A DNA stretch of 64,000 bases from contig CAUJNA010000569.1 of assembly GCA_963377175.1 (NCBI GenBank), forward strand, positions 667,484-731,483. Reading direction: 5' to 3'. The stretch is from Effrenium voratum (Eukaryota > Sar > Dinophyceae > Suessiales > Symbiodiniaceae). Positions 11,880-22,600 of this stretch are shown piece by piece (positions within the stretch are counted from its first letter, which is position 1; each line of letters begins with the position of its first letter). The notes under the pieces were generated by a model. The model did no database searches. It was given only the letters and a program-made list of their open reading frames with translations, and was not told the DNA's origin. The position numbers were made by a program, and so were the translations under genes.

Positions 11880-12290
11880 AACTTTTACCGTGGGCAGTTT
11901 TTTTTACCGTTGCCGTTGCCGTTGCCGTTGCCGCGAGAAGTTATTTTTTTAAAGGGGAAATTGCCGTGGCTGTTGCCGTGGCTGTTTGCCAAGGTGCAGT
12001 AGTTTCGCAGTAATTACTTCCAAACTACTGCGAAATTATCTCCAGCGCAGTAGCTTCGCAGTAGTTAGTTCCAAACTACTGCCAAACTACTGCGGAATTA
12101 GCTCCAGTGCAGTAGTTTCGCAGTAACTACTTCCAAAATTGCCGTTGCCGTTGCCGTTGCCGTTTTTGCTGCCGCGTTTTTTTACCGTTGCCGTTGCCGT
12201 TGCCGTGAAAAGTTATTTTTGCAAGTCAATTAAGAAGTCACTGATTGCCGTGAAATGGGAATTGCCGTGAAAGTTAATTTTTACCGTGGG
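11880..12290. repeat. GCCGTT hexamer tracts and self-complementary repeats
   Basis: Hexamer tracts (GCCGTT)n occur at 11905-11935, 12135-12170 and 12185-12210. Between them, 11995-12140 repeats CAGTAGTTTCGCAGTAATTACTTCC and the near-complement CAAACTACTGCGAAATTA, so the block can fold into hairpins. No open frame is supported. Confidence 0.75.
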
Positions 12291-12314
12291 ACTCTCTAAT
12301 TGTCTTGACGGATT

Positions 12315-12515
12315 CGTTTGGAAGTAGTACGCGGAGTACGTTCCTGCAGCTTCGGCTCGAAAATCGCAATTCTGAAGTACAAAAGTAGTACGCAGAGTAC
12401 GTTCCCGCAGCTCCGGCTCGAAAATTGCAATTTGGAAGTACAAAAGTAGTACGCGGAGCACATTCCCACAGCTCCGGCTCGAAAATCGCAATTTTGAAGT
12501 ACAAAAGTAGTACGC
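12315..12515 (+). repeat. 61-bp tandem repeat, three units
   Basis: Each unit carries AGTAGTACGCGGAGTACGTT, then CCCGCAGCTCCGGCTCGAAA, then ATCGCAATTTTGAAGTAC. Units start near 12325, 12387 and 12449. Related units are found at 15785-15890 (-), 25545-25735 (+) and 28400-28450 (-), so this is a dispersed family. Confidence 0.85.
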
Positions 12516-12524
12516 GCAGAATGC

Positions 12525-12885
12525 TCCCGCCTGCGGGGATCGTGCGTATTTGACGTCAAAATTGCGCTCCTGCTGTGGCGCCGTGCGAGTTTTGTCCTGC
12601 TCGCGCGAACCTTGACAGGGATCGCGCGTGTGTCAAGGGTCGCGCGTGTCTGACATCAACATTGCACTCTCACTGTGGCGTCGTGCGAATTTGTCTTGAG
12701 CTCGGCGCTCTCGCTGTGGCGCTGTGCAAATCTGTCTTGAGCTCGGTGAAGCCTGTGCGGTGATCGTGCGTGTCGGATCGCTCTCGCTGTGGCGCCGTGC
12801 GAATTCGTTTAGTTCTCGCGACCCTCTGCGGGGCGCGTGTCAAATCGCTCTCGCTGTGGCGCTGTGGGAATTTTGCTGCTTGCCA
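12525..12885 (+). repeat. 72-bp minisatellite, second block
   Basis: Same family as 11455-11810: CTGCGGGGATCGTGCG at 12531, CGCTCTCGCTGTGGCGC at 12705, 12779 and 12847. It leads directly into the tRNA-like segment. Confidence 0.85.
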
Positions 12886-12888
12886 ACT

Positions 12889-12966
12889 GGTCTTTGGAAG
12901 TTGTCTCGTGGTTTGCGCGCCTGCTCTCGGAGTCCCGCGGTCGCGGGTTCGATCCCCGCCTGGTTC
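12889..12966 (+). repeat. tRNA-like segment (possible SINE head)
   Basis: The sequence GCGGGTTCGATCCCCGC (about 12944-12960) is a perfect T-arm: a 5-bp stem around TTCGATC, and it contains the B-box consensus GGTTCGAnnCC. Upstream, GTGGTTTGCGCG weakly resembles an A box. I could not fold a convincing anticodon arm, so a functional tRNA is unlikely. A near-identical copy lies on the other strand at 15885-15962 with the same flanks, which argues for a dispersed repeat. Confidence 0.45.
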
Positions 12967-13129
12967 GCGGCAGCTTTCTAGCTGCGTAACCTCAGTTTCG
13001 CGCGAGCTACGTAGCTGCAGCGGGAAGGCACGTCTTTGCGAATCTCGTTGCAGCTGCGGTCCCGCGGATGGCAGGCTGGACCTGGGACGTCGTGTCTTTG
13101 CGAATCCTAGGAACGGCTGCTTCAACATA

Positions 13130-14250
13130 CGCTTGTAGACCGCGCCATCGCGGCTGCCAGAGCAAAAAAGAAGGCGACAGACCGCATCGCACTTGATTGC
13201 GTGAACATGCAGGATGTGCAGTTGAGATTGGCCCTGCACAGTAGTTTCGGATCCAGCCACGATCTTTGAAGCTATGTTGGCCCCTTGCTCCCTCGTGCCG
13301 CAGAGACCGTGCAGGGCACGATCGAGATGTGGCTGCGCGACATCAACGGCCGATACTGCAATCGCGAAACTTGGCAACCGCTGGACTTTGTCGTCTGGGA
13401 GCACCACTACTCCTTCAAGTCCATTGAAGACTGGCCGCTGGACGCCGCCGTGATCTATCGCCATCATGCAAGGCAGCGTGTGTTGCTGGGCAGCTTGAAG
13501 GCGGCCTGCTCGCTCGAGGACATCCACTCCCAGCTTAGTGTACGAGTTGATGTGGTAGTGACCCTCTGCGGCGACGAGATGTCTACGCGTGGCTGTCCAA
13601 AAGGATTGGCCACTCTACTTCCGGCACCATGGAGTGCGGCATCTTCGTGATCACTTGGATGACTGGACCCTCAAGATCCCGCGCAAAGACCGCGAGAAGC
13701 ACGAGCAGTATGCTCTCGAGTTTTTGAGTCACTGGAAAGAACTTTGTCGCCATCTTTGGAACTGGTCCGCAGAAATAGCTGCCGAAGAAAAAGAATTTCA
13801 AGTCTTGTTTCATTGCTTTGGAGGCATCAATCGCAGTGCAGGCGCCTTGTGCGCTTGGCTCATCGTGGCCTATTCCTTCTCGGTTGACGACGCGCTGTGC
13901 CTGTTGCTGGAGAAGCGCCCTGCACTTTGACCCTGGCGTCATCGCTCGCATGTCTTGTGGGCACTAGCTGTCAACGGTGGAAGCGCAGCGTCATCGCTCG
14001 CATGTCTTGTGGGCACTGTCAACGGTGGAAGCGCAGCGTGGGATGTGGTGCCAAGAGTTCAACAGCTTGCGCACTGCCGAAGCACTGCCGAACCTCTAGC
14101 TATAGCATTCGTAGAAGAGGAAAAGCGGCAAGGGATAACAGTCATAGCATTCATAGCAAAGCTGCCGTCAATGCAGAATGCGCATGAAACAACGCAGCGC
14201 GTATTCTTGTTACCTGCTCACATGCTTTGTGTTTCCGGGCCACACATTGT
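13130..14250 (+). pseudogene. dual-specificity/tyrosine phosphatase-like gene relic
   Basis: Two long + frames (13285-13650 and 13589-13930) read as one protein after a one-base shift near 13585. The second contains LFHCFGGINRSAGALCAW. This is the HCX5R phosphate-binding loop, with Cys at 13814-13816 and Arg five residues later followed by Ser, as in cysteine-dependent protein phosphatases. The family removes phosphate from Tyr or Ser/Thr through a cysteinyl-phosphate. The first frame supplies a preceding alpha/beta region (LEDIHSQLSVRVDVVVTLCGDE), like the strand before the general-acid loop. An upstream frame (13130-13269, AAARAKKKATDRIALDC) may be an earlier exon. Bases 13938-14036 hold a 48-bp duplication (CATCGCTCGCATGTCTTGTG twice) in the 3' part, and coding-like words go on to 14250. 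Frame breaks suggest a pseudogene, but unrecognised introns are possible. The loop itself is intact. Confidence 0.6.
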
Positions 14251-14339
14251 CTAGTTGTTTCGGTGAAGGCATGGCAACTGTCGGCCGATAGGGTTTGGAT
14301 CATCACCCGCCAGGGAAAGTTGTAGGACTGGTGCGTCAC

Positions 14340-15595
14340 TTCTTGGTGTGACTCTCATGATGATTCTGTGCACTGACTCTCATGATGATTCGGCGCAATG
14401 ACTCTCACGATGACTCTGCGCAATGACTCCGCTCACTCCGTTCAATGACTCTTGTGTGATGACTCTATGCAATGGCTGTCATGATGACTCTGCGCAATGA
14501 CTCTTGCGCGGTGAGACAAACGGGCACAATTGGCTGAGCTGGCATGGATACAGTGCACTTGAGCGGGTGTTCTTACCCTTTGCCTGGCATGGATGCAGCG
14601 CTGAGCGGGCGCGCTTGAGCGGGTGTTCTGACCACTTGCCTGACATGGATAAAGTGCTGAGCCAGTGCGCTTGAGCGGGTGTTCTGACCATTCGTGGTGA
14701 GCATTGGCGCCGCAAAGCAAGGACTCTATGCAATGGCTGTCATGATGACTCTGTGCAATGACTCTCATGATGATTCTGCGCAATGACTCTCATGATGACT
14801 CTGTGCAATGACTCTCATGATGATTTGGCGCAATGACTCTCATGATGACTCTGTGCAACGACTCTCGCGATGACTCCGTTGAATGACTCGTGTGTGATGA
14901 CTCTATGCAATCGCGGTCATGATGATTCTGCGCAATGACTCTAGTGTGAAGAGTCTATGCAATGGCTGCGATGACTCTGTGCAATGACTCTCATGATGCT
15001 TCTGCGCAATGACTGTTACGATGACTCTGTGCAATGACTCTCGCGATGACTCCGTTCAATGACTCTTGTGCGATGACTCCTATGCAATGGCTGTCATGAT
15101 GACTCTGTGCAATGACTCTTGTGTGGTGACTCTATGCAATGGCTGTCACGATGACTCTGTGCAATGACGCTCATGATGATTCGGCGCAATGACTCTCATG
15201 ATGACTCTGTGCAATGACTCTCGTGATGATTCGGCGCAATGACTCTCATGATGACTCTGTGCAACGACTCTCGCGATGACTCCGTTGAATGTCTCGTGTA
15301 TGATGACTCTATGCAATCGCGGTCATGATGCCTCTGTGCAATGACTCTGGTGTGAAGACTCTATGCATGACTCTCATGATGCTTCTGCGCAATGACTCTC
15401 ATGATGACTCTGTGCAATGACTCTCATGATGATTCTGCGCAAGGACTCTCATGATGATTCTGGGCAATGACTCTCATGATGACTCTGCGCGATCACTTCC
15501 GTGATGACTCCGTTCAATGACTCTTGTGCGATGACCCTATGCAATGGCTGTCATGATGACTGTGTGCAATCACTCTCATGATAAAATTCTCCCAA
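14340..15595 (+). repeat. 25-bp minisatellite array
   Basis: Over 40 degenerate units of ATGACTCTCATGATGACTCTGTGCA, with alternation between CTGTGCAATGACTC and TCGGCGCAATGACTC versions that gives a 50-bp higher order in places. A few units also occur at 16530-16625. The array is interrupted at 14525-14715. Confidence 0.9.
14525..14715 (+). repeat. GAGCGGGTGTTCT repeat block inside the 25-bp array
   Basis: Three or four units of about 55 bases with CTTGAGCGGGTGTTCT, CCTGGCATGGATGCAG and TGCTGAGC. A related block lies in reverse orientation at 19465-19640, outside the array. Confidence 0.7.
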
Positions 15596-15614
15596 CAAAA
15601 CACCTGACTTCTGG

Positions 15615-15740
15615 TTTGCCCAAGTTGCCCTGCGCTAGCTGCTATGTGCAAGTGCTCTGTGCAATTTGCTTTGCGCAGGTTGCCTTGCGCGAGCGGCAGC
15701 GCAAGTTGCTCTGCGCAAGCGCTGCGGGAGCTTTCGGTAA
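15615..15740 (+). repeat. GCGCAAGTTGCTCT short tandem repeat
   Basis: About seven degenerate copies of a 14-18 base unit around CAAGTTGCYCTGCGC. It lies between the 25-bp array and the reversed 61-bp repeats. Confidence 0.65.
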
Positions 15741-15784
15741 GTACTTCGCACACTAGTGTTCTGATTGAAAAGTTCCATTATGCA

Positions 15785-15890
15785 GCCGGAGCTGTGCTCC
15801 GTGCGCTACAGTTGTACTTACAAGTTGCGATTCTCCAGCCGCAGCTACGTCCGCGTACTACCCTTGCACTTAAAAGTTGCGACTTCGGAC
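15785..15890 (-). repeat. 61-bp repeat, reverse orientation, about two units
   Basis: The reverse complement reads GTAGTACGCGGACGTAGCTG, CGGCTGGAGAATCGCAACTT and GTAAGTACAACTGTAGCGC, which aligns with the units at 12315-12515. Confidence 0.75.
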
Positions 15891-15962
15891 CAGGCGGGGA
15901 TCGACCCCGCGACCGCGCGACTCCGAGAGCAGCCGCGCAAACCACGCGACAACTTCCAAAGA
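15885..15962 (-). repeat. tRNA-like segment, second copy
   Basis: Reverse complement of the 12889-12966 segment with few changes; the loop now reads GCGGGGTCGATCCCCGC, so one base of the B box (GGTTCGA to GGGTCGA) is altered. On its - strand it is preceded by the 72-bp minisatellite and followed by 61-bp units. Confidence 0.5.
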
Positions 15963-15984
15963 CCACTTCGCAAGCAATAAATTC

Positions 15985-16465
15985 GCACGGCGCCGCAGCG
16001 AGAGCGCTTCGACACGCACGATCCTCGCAGAGGGTCTCGCGAGCATAATCAGAATCGGAAAAACCCTCAGTTTTTGCACATCGACCACGCCGATCCCCGC
16101 AGAGGGTTCATCCTGGAATGTCAAAATCGCTAAAAAACCTCAGGTTTTTGACCTCGACCGCACGACTCTCCACAGAGGGTCGCTCGCACAGATCAGATTT
16201 TTTGACCTCGACCACGCGAATCTCCGCAGAGGGTCGCGCGCACACCGCAGAACTCGTAAAAAGTCCTCAGCTTTTTTGACCTCGACCACGCGAATCTCCG
16301 CAGAGGGTCGCTCGCACAGATCAGAAATCATAAAAAGCCCTCAGCTTTTTGACCTCGACCACACGAATCGCCGCAGAGGGTCGCGCGCGCACCGCAGAAA
16401 TCGTAAAAAGTTCTCAGGTTTTTGGCCTCGACCACACGAATCTCCGCAGAGGGTCGATTTTCGTA
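15985..16465 (-). repeat. 72-bp minisatellite, reverse orientation
   Basis: On + the unit reads CGACCACACGAATCTCCGCAG, AGGGTCGCGCGCACACCGCA and GAAATCGTAAAAAGTCCTC, with period 70-78 at about 16080, 16155, 16215, 16285, 16365 and 16435. The CTCTGCGG core is shared with 11455-11810. A 222-codon + frame through the array (15877-16545) reflects repetition and I do not call it a gene. Confidence 0.8.
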
Positions 16466-16529
16466 GAGCGCTGTCGGCCCTACCCCGCCACCCTACAAAG
16501 AGAAGAAAGGAATTTAAAACTCGTCATGA

Positions 16530-16625
16530 GCGAGAACTCTCATGAGCATTGCTCCTCGCCAGTGGCTCTCACGAGCATTGCTCCTCGCAAGCGACTCTCT
16601 GCTATGACTCTGCGCAATGACTTGG
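16530..16625 (+). repeat. stray units of the 25-bp minisatellite
   Basis: CTCTCATGAGCATTGCTCCT, CTCACGAGCATTGCTCCTCG and ATGACTCTGCGCAATGACT follow the pattern of the 14.3-15.6 kb array. Confidence 0.6.
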
Positions 16626-16799
16626 TATAGATTTCAATTGTTTCGACTGGAGAGGGATGGCTAAGCAACTTCATGAAACCGCGACGGAGCTACGAACAAG
16701 CTGACGGAATCAGGATTCAAATCTGGCAATAAGAAACCCATGGAATATCCAACGTTTACACCGCCAACCGGATTCACCACTCTCCAGCTTGCCAGTCTT

Positions 16800-18930
16800 G
16801 CCATGTTGTGAGAGATCCAGACGCTGATTCCCTCTTCTACAATGAGAAGGACAAGCGTAATCCTACTTGGGCAAAATTTTGCGAACAACAGCCGGAATGC
16901 GCATATCCGGCCAGAGTCCCAAACACAGTCAAGGGACTCACATTTCTTGATCCTCTTCCTCACATCCTCCTGCGTATTTGGAGATCCTCGAGCATGTGCT
17001 GCAGTCCACAGGGACGAAGAACCGACGATCAGACGCAGACCAGCGCGCCGCGACTGAACATCCACACCCTGAACCTTGGGAACCACCGGTATATCCAGGA
17101 AACGAGAAGAGAGGCGACCTCGAAGACTCTGTCATTCTTGGTCTGAGCCGAAATAATCCTGGACATGTACTTTGTCTTCAAGAACGTGACGGGACTCTTA
17201 ACCCCGTCACAAGCACATCTTCCTTCAAGCCGGATATAGCGGCATAGCACTGACCCAGGAGGATGCAAGGCCATTGGCTGCTTTGTGACAGAAAAGTCAA
17301 CTGCCAGAGTTGAACTTATCAGCCGTTCTGCGCTGACCAAGTCCCATGTCTGGAGTTTACTTGAGAGTTTGGTATGGACTTCTATCAGGTTCAAAAGATT
17401 CGAAAATTCCGTTGAACAGATCCAGAGCGGGAGAACCGCTTCCTGCAGCTCATACTTGAAGGAGCCCGACCGGCGGCAATTAGTTTTGTCGTCATCACCT
17501 CCGGAAATGATCCAAAACGGGAACCTCCTAGCAAGACCAAAGGTATCGAGAGTGTACAAGTGTTCTATGGAGGAAAGGGCGTGGAGCAATATACACCCGA
17601 CGCAGTCTTAGCTGACGAGACACAGGGTGAACTCTACAAAACCCATGCGCGTCGTACCGGGCTACCGTTCCTAAGGGTGGGAATATACCATTACAAACGC
17701 AACGCGACAAAAGTCGTATAATGTAGTCATTGGGAACATGGTCGGGCACGTGCGCCGGGGGTTGAAACACATGGTCGATGTGACCACGGTTGCTCCAAGG
17801 GCGCCTCCAACCTTTCAGGCGTGTCGTTGCTACCCTGTGATCATTCCAGGTTGAGTGGGTCAATCGCAGTGTTGTGGCTGGTAATGATGTTCTGGGCAAA
17901 CAATGACTGGGCAGTCAGTGACCCTGTCCTTTGCACCAACGAACTGCGATTTCCCATTCAGCAAGGCTTCTTCCATGGTTGCCAGGCAGCCTCACATCAA
18001 GAAGGTTGTTGAACGACTAAGGGCAAAAATGATGAGAACTCAACTTTCAGTTGACAAGCGGCGTGTACGGTGGAAAAACCCATGAACGACAGACAATAGT
18101 TCCAGACGAGAGCATTATGACAGTCGCCAGTTTGGCGGGTGTCTGCGCATTATGACAGTCGCGAGTAACGACACCAAAAAACCAGCTTGGAAGCAAGTAA
18201 GCACCTCTCCCAGCTTTCGTCCTTGCAGCGCACCAACAGAGCCAATGTTGCCCACCCTCTCTCAGACGCTGTCCAGCGCAACCCACCAGACTTGTTGGTG
18301 GCTAAGCGGATCATGGCAGCGCTGCTCAAAGCCTTGTCAGGCATCTCGACGGAGTTCACAGGCCTCATGTCTGTCTTTTGCGTTTCCGGCGAAAAGGCAG
18401 AGACCCATTCAGAGCGCTTGGGAATGTCTGCGCAAGGCCAGGGGTTCAGCATTGAGTCGGTGTGACGGGTCCAGTATGACATTTCGGTGGCTGATGTTCA
18501 ACAACTTGCTGGCAAGTTTCATGCAAGTCTTTGAGTCGAGAGAACTGCTCCTTCATCAAGTAGGCCATGACTTCCAGAGCCAACTGTGTTCGGATCTCCG
18601 CCATGCACTTGGCCATGGAATAGATCGTGAAATGCTTCGGCGAGGTCCAGCCGGATCAGTTCCGAGTGTGCAGCCTTGAAGAGATTCGTATTGGGACCTT
18701 CACTCGGCTATGACGGATTCTACGGAGTCCTAGATTGCTTGGTCACCCATGTTTTCCATTGGGCCAAGACGAGCCGAATGAGAGATCTCCGAGGACGGAA
18801 CATAACCGACGATCTCAAACCAGCTGAGAATCAGCGACTGGGGAATATTTTCCCTAATTACAAGGTGAGCTCAAGCGAAAGACACAAAGGTCAAGTGATT
18901 CAAATTGCAACATCTCCAAGGCAGCGTTGA
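16800..18930 (+). pseudogene. long decayed coding region of unknown family
   Basis: Consecutive + frames carry protein-like sequence across about 2.1 kb. In order: NPTWAKFCEQQPECAYPARV (16870), EPWEPPVYPGNEKRGDLED (17060-17140), GYSGIALTQEDARPLAAL (17235), VELISRSALTKSHVWSLLES (17300), then 17421-17730, about 100 codons open without an ATG (ENRFLQLILEGARPAAISFV, VQVFYGGKGVEQYTPDAVL, GLPFLRVGIYHYKRNAT). It continues with VTTVAPRAPPTF (17780), DPVLCTNELRFPIQQGFFHG (17920), GVYGGKTHERQTIVPDESIM (18062), VAKRIMAALLKALSG (18300) and NITDDLKPAENQRLGNIF (18795). Each segment is coherent and each junction needs one small indel. Total length would be near 700 residues. I do not recognise the family. 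It could be a retroelement protein or a retroposed host gene. A 186-codon - frame (17029-17589) overlaps it and looks like shadow. Confidence 0.5.
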
Positions 18931-19460
18931 AACGGAAAAGAGAGGAGGAACGTGGATACTCCAGTTGAGTAACCCACATCCAACGGGTGCAGCAATGTCA
19001 TCATAATGACATATGATATCTCCATATTTGTTCGCTCCGGCTCGCCCGAATTTCTCACCACGGTTCTTGGTACAGTCAGTGTCTTTTCTACATACGCCGT
19101 GTACGTATCAAAAGATTCTCACTTTGATCCTCTCAAAAAGTTGCGTGTGTCCGTGCTCGAGTGTTTCGGAACCGAATAGTTTAAGGGCTACGGTGCAATA
19201 TACCAATGTGCTACAGGCAAACGACAAAGTCATGCCTGAGTCACTCCTTATCTGTGTGGCCATGTGTTCCCCCATGTAAACGCCGATTCCAAGAAGTCGC
19301 TCCTAAGTCACGCCTCGGCAACAATCCCCATGGAACGCTTGACATCACCGAGCTGGTCATGATTTTGGGATATTTTGGGCCCACATGTGCCGAACCCGCG
19401 CCCACAAGTTCACTCACCTCTGCACCCGCTCCCATCAACCCACTTCCGCACCCACTTTTC
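18931..19460. other. no gene recognised
   Basis: Unstructured sequence with short frames on both strands. No repeat or domain seen. Confidence 0.4.
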
Positions 19461-19464
19461 GACT

Positions 19465-19640
19465 CAATTTCGCACCTGCGAACGCCAGCCGCTCAAGCGC
19501 GCCTGCTCAGCCCTGCGCACACACGCCAGCCAAATGGTAAGCACTCCCGCTCAAGCACACCGGCTCAGCGCTGCACAGGCGCCAGCCAAATAATAAGCAC
19601 CCCCTCAGGCGCACCCGCTCAGCCCTGCAAACACGCCAGG
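19465..19640 (-). repeat. GAGCGGGTGTTCT-type repeat, reverse orientation
   Basis: Three units of about 55 bases with GCTCAAGCGCRC..GGCTCAGCSCTGC..ACRCGCCAGCCAAATGGTAAGCAC. Reverse-complemented, they align with the block embedded in the 25-bp array at 14525-14715. Confidence 0.65.
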
Positions 19641-22600
19641 TTAGTCCAGGTGAGAGGAAAAGCAAGGTGCCGACTCGAACCAGCTGTGACAAAAAGAGAC
19701 GTCAAGTCTCAAGATTGCGAAACACACTGTAAACGCTCCTAGGCGGATAAGATAGAACATGCCTAAACCATCCTAAACCCCAAGGAATAGCAATTTTCAA
19801 CTGCAATGCCTCCCAAAAGCCTATCCCTTCAAACATGCAGAGTTCCTATGCGTTTTGGAAAGAGGCACGACTTCTTCGAAGCCCTCTCCCGCATGGAATT
19901 TAAGCAATGCCTCAAACGAAGGCACGACTTTGTCAAATCCCTGTACTACTGCGCAACCCCATATATTTCAGGCCCAGGAGCCGAGTGATGAAATCGCGCG
20001 AAGGCAGCATTCTTTGAATCTGAGATGCCATGAGTGGAAAGATTTGTTTGTCTGTTTTGTTTCGTGTTTGTTCTGTGCTTGTGTCATAGCATCCACTCAT
20101 GCAGCAATCTCACTGCCATTCCTGGCTCAAGGCCTGGTAGCTTTTGCATCTCTAGCTCATCGACAAAAAGCCCGCTTTGCTGACTGTGGTACACTGCTTG
20201 CAGTACATTTGGGCCTTTACCTCTTCAATACATTTTTAGCTTGGGACCTATTTCCGGGGGGGGGGGGGCGGGGGGGAAAGGGGGGTCTCAGCCATGAGAT
20301 GTGACTCAACCCACTTTGTCAAGATTGTATATAAAGACTTCTCACCGCCACCCCCTCCCCCCTGTCCCAGACTTCTCAAAGGTGTTGCCTTGTTGCAGGG
20401 AAACCGTCAAACCCTTGACATAGTTTATAAACTTTCCTGAAAGTTTATAAAGACTTCGCTGTTGTTACTCAACATGACTCGTCACCCACCCACACAAAAT
20501 ATGCAACAACAGCACACTCCTTGCGCATCTGCGCTCACACCCCCTTTTTTGGCTCTGAACCCTAGCAAACGTGGACCCCCCAACTGGGTCAGATTGTCAC
20601 AATTTGACTTCAGGCTCCACGGTCTCCACGTGAGGTAGCCACGCCAAAACGAACCGCGAACCGCACCGCGCGAATCACTGTGGCTGTCCCGGCTCAGGCT
20701 GGGGAAGCACGTGCATGACCATGCCGAACCTTGCTCAGTCCCGGAACCAACACAAACCAACAATCCAAAGGAGCTTCGCCTAGGCAAATGGCCGATGCTG
20801 GCAAAAACGATGACAACAAAAGCAGCAAGGAGCAACGACTCCAAACAGAGTTCAGCAGGTTCGGACTCCGTCCCTGGGCCACTGTGCAGCGTTATTGAAG
20901 ACGACTTGCAACGCGTGAGCCTTCACTCATATTGGAGCAGCGTGACTTTTTGTTGCGGCGCCGTAGCAACTCTAGTTGGTCCGCCTAACCGAAACGACAG
21001 TGTGGGACCATGTTGACGATATGAAGTGCATACTCGCCTGCACAGCAAAGCGCTGCCAAGCCACTCTTGACCACTCATGGGAAATGCAACTCCTTCACTT
21101 TTGCAGCCCTTCTTCTTCGCTTCTGGTGATTGTGTTTAAAATTAGTTGCCAAACAATTGCTTCCAAAAGCTTTGTTACCCAAAGCGCACGTGCCAAAGAA
21201 CTCAAAAACCAGATGTTAGGGCCTTGGTAACGCACGCTTGCCAAACAACTTCAGCATCCAGTGAGCCCGGAAGGCCGTCAGTAGTACCTTGTCGTAGCGC
21301 AACAACTACATCCCTTGTCATGTGTTCCTTACGTTGCCAACGCAACTGCGCGTGTGCTCCACAACTGAATGCTCTGCGAAATGCGCAAGCCTTTGCAACG
21401 TGTTATGGCCTTGTCAACAAGTGCCCTCTCCACGGCATGAAGGCTCTAGTCGCCGCTCATTTGATCATGGCCTCTGACAGTTGGCAAGTGATGGACGAGC
21501 AAAGACAAATATGAGTAGTACTTTCGTAATTGCGATGTTCGAGGCAAGCATTCAGGACCTTCCTCGCTCCAAAGTCAATCGCCCACGATCAGGCCTGTAT
21601 TCGGGTGGGAGGCAAACATGAGCAAGTAGCGGTCAGCGGTCCCAAGCTCAGCCCCAACAACATGCATCGAAATCGTGGCGTTGAACACACATGCCCTCCG
21701 AACAGTATTAGATACATCCCCTGGGGCCAGCACTTGTAATCGCCGCGCGCATAGTCAATCATGCCGCTGAAGCCAAAGCCGGTCATGTCGTGCACACTGC
21801 AACTCACCTTGCCTGAATGGCAAGATGCTCACAACCGGGAGCTGTTTCGAGCACATGGGTAACAACACCGTGCCACTTTGTTTAAATGACGGAAACAAAA
21901 AACAAATGTGATCTTGGTCGAGCAATGTGACCCCTCGGAGAAGGGGCGGAAACTCGCATCTCTGAGCATGCTGAAGGAGCCCGCCAAACATGCTGCCAAC
22001 GTCAAGGGAGCCTGGCATGGGTGGGAGGAACCGCGAACACATCTCCCAAGCGCGTCCTCCGAACATTTTCACATCTTAAGAGAAGCTGAAAGTGTTCGAT
22101 TACACTCGGAGCTGCCCTGAGACTCCTTTTAGGGGAGGTTCCAAACATCTTCGATGTCTCATTTCAAGGCGACAAACGCAAAAACACCTCTTTGCTTGAG
22201 CCCGTTTGGCCCGAACATTACGAAGTTGTCAAGTGTTTACCACCCGCTTGGCAAGCTGTGAGGCCGATGCCAAAACTCGGCCTGAGCACAAATCGATATC
22301 CTTCAACAGAACAGTCCCTGCATATCTGGGTATGAAAAAGCCAAACATGATGGACCAACAGAAACCCTTACGCCAAACCTGTGAAAGCATCTCTCCGAAA
22401 TCCACAACATGAACTTCCTGGCAAGGCTCAACCACAAAACGCTACCGAGCTCTGTCAGATTTATGCACATCTTACTGCTTGCAAAACTGTGCACTGTGCC
22501 CAGCTGTTCTCCAAGAAGTCACGTTGCTTTGGTGCATGCCAAAAGAGGTCACTTGCCCTTTTTCACATCCCAGCCCCCTGAGAGCTTCAAGATAGCAACC

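Noticed and set aside
12889..12966. functional tRNA gene
   Set aside because: Only the T-arm is convincing; no anticodon arm and a weak A box; a second copy lies inside the same repeat context.
12670..13527. 285-codon frame on -
   Set aside because: It runs through minisatellite, the tRNA-like segment and the antisense of the phosphatase frames, so it is a shadow in GC-rich DNA.
15877..16545. 222-codon frame on +
   Set aside because: Repeats of the 72-76 bp minisatellite, whose period keeps the frame open; no domain.
17029..17589. 186-codon frame on -
   Set aside because: The + strand over the same bases shows better protein character continuing on both sides, so - is taken as shadow.
20115..20132. 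TGCCATTCCTGGCTCAAG resembling the dinoflagellate spliced leader end
   Set aside because: It differs by an insertion and substitutions, lacks the CCGTAG part, and one such match is expected by chance in 64 kb.
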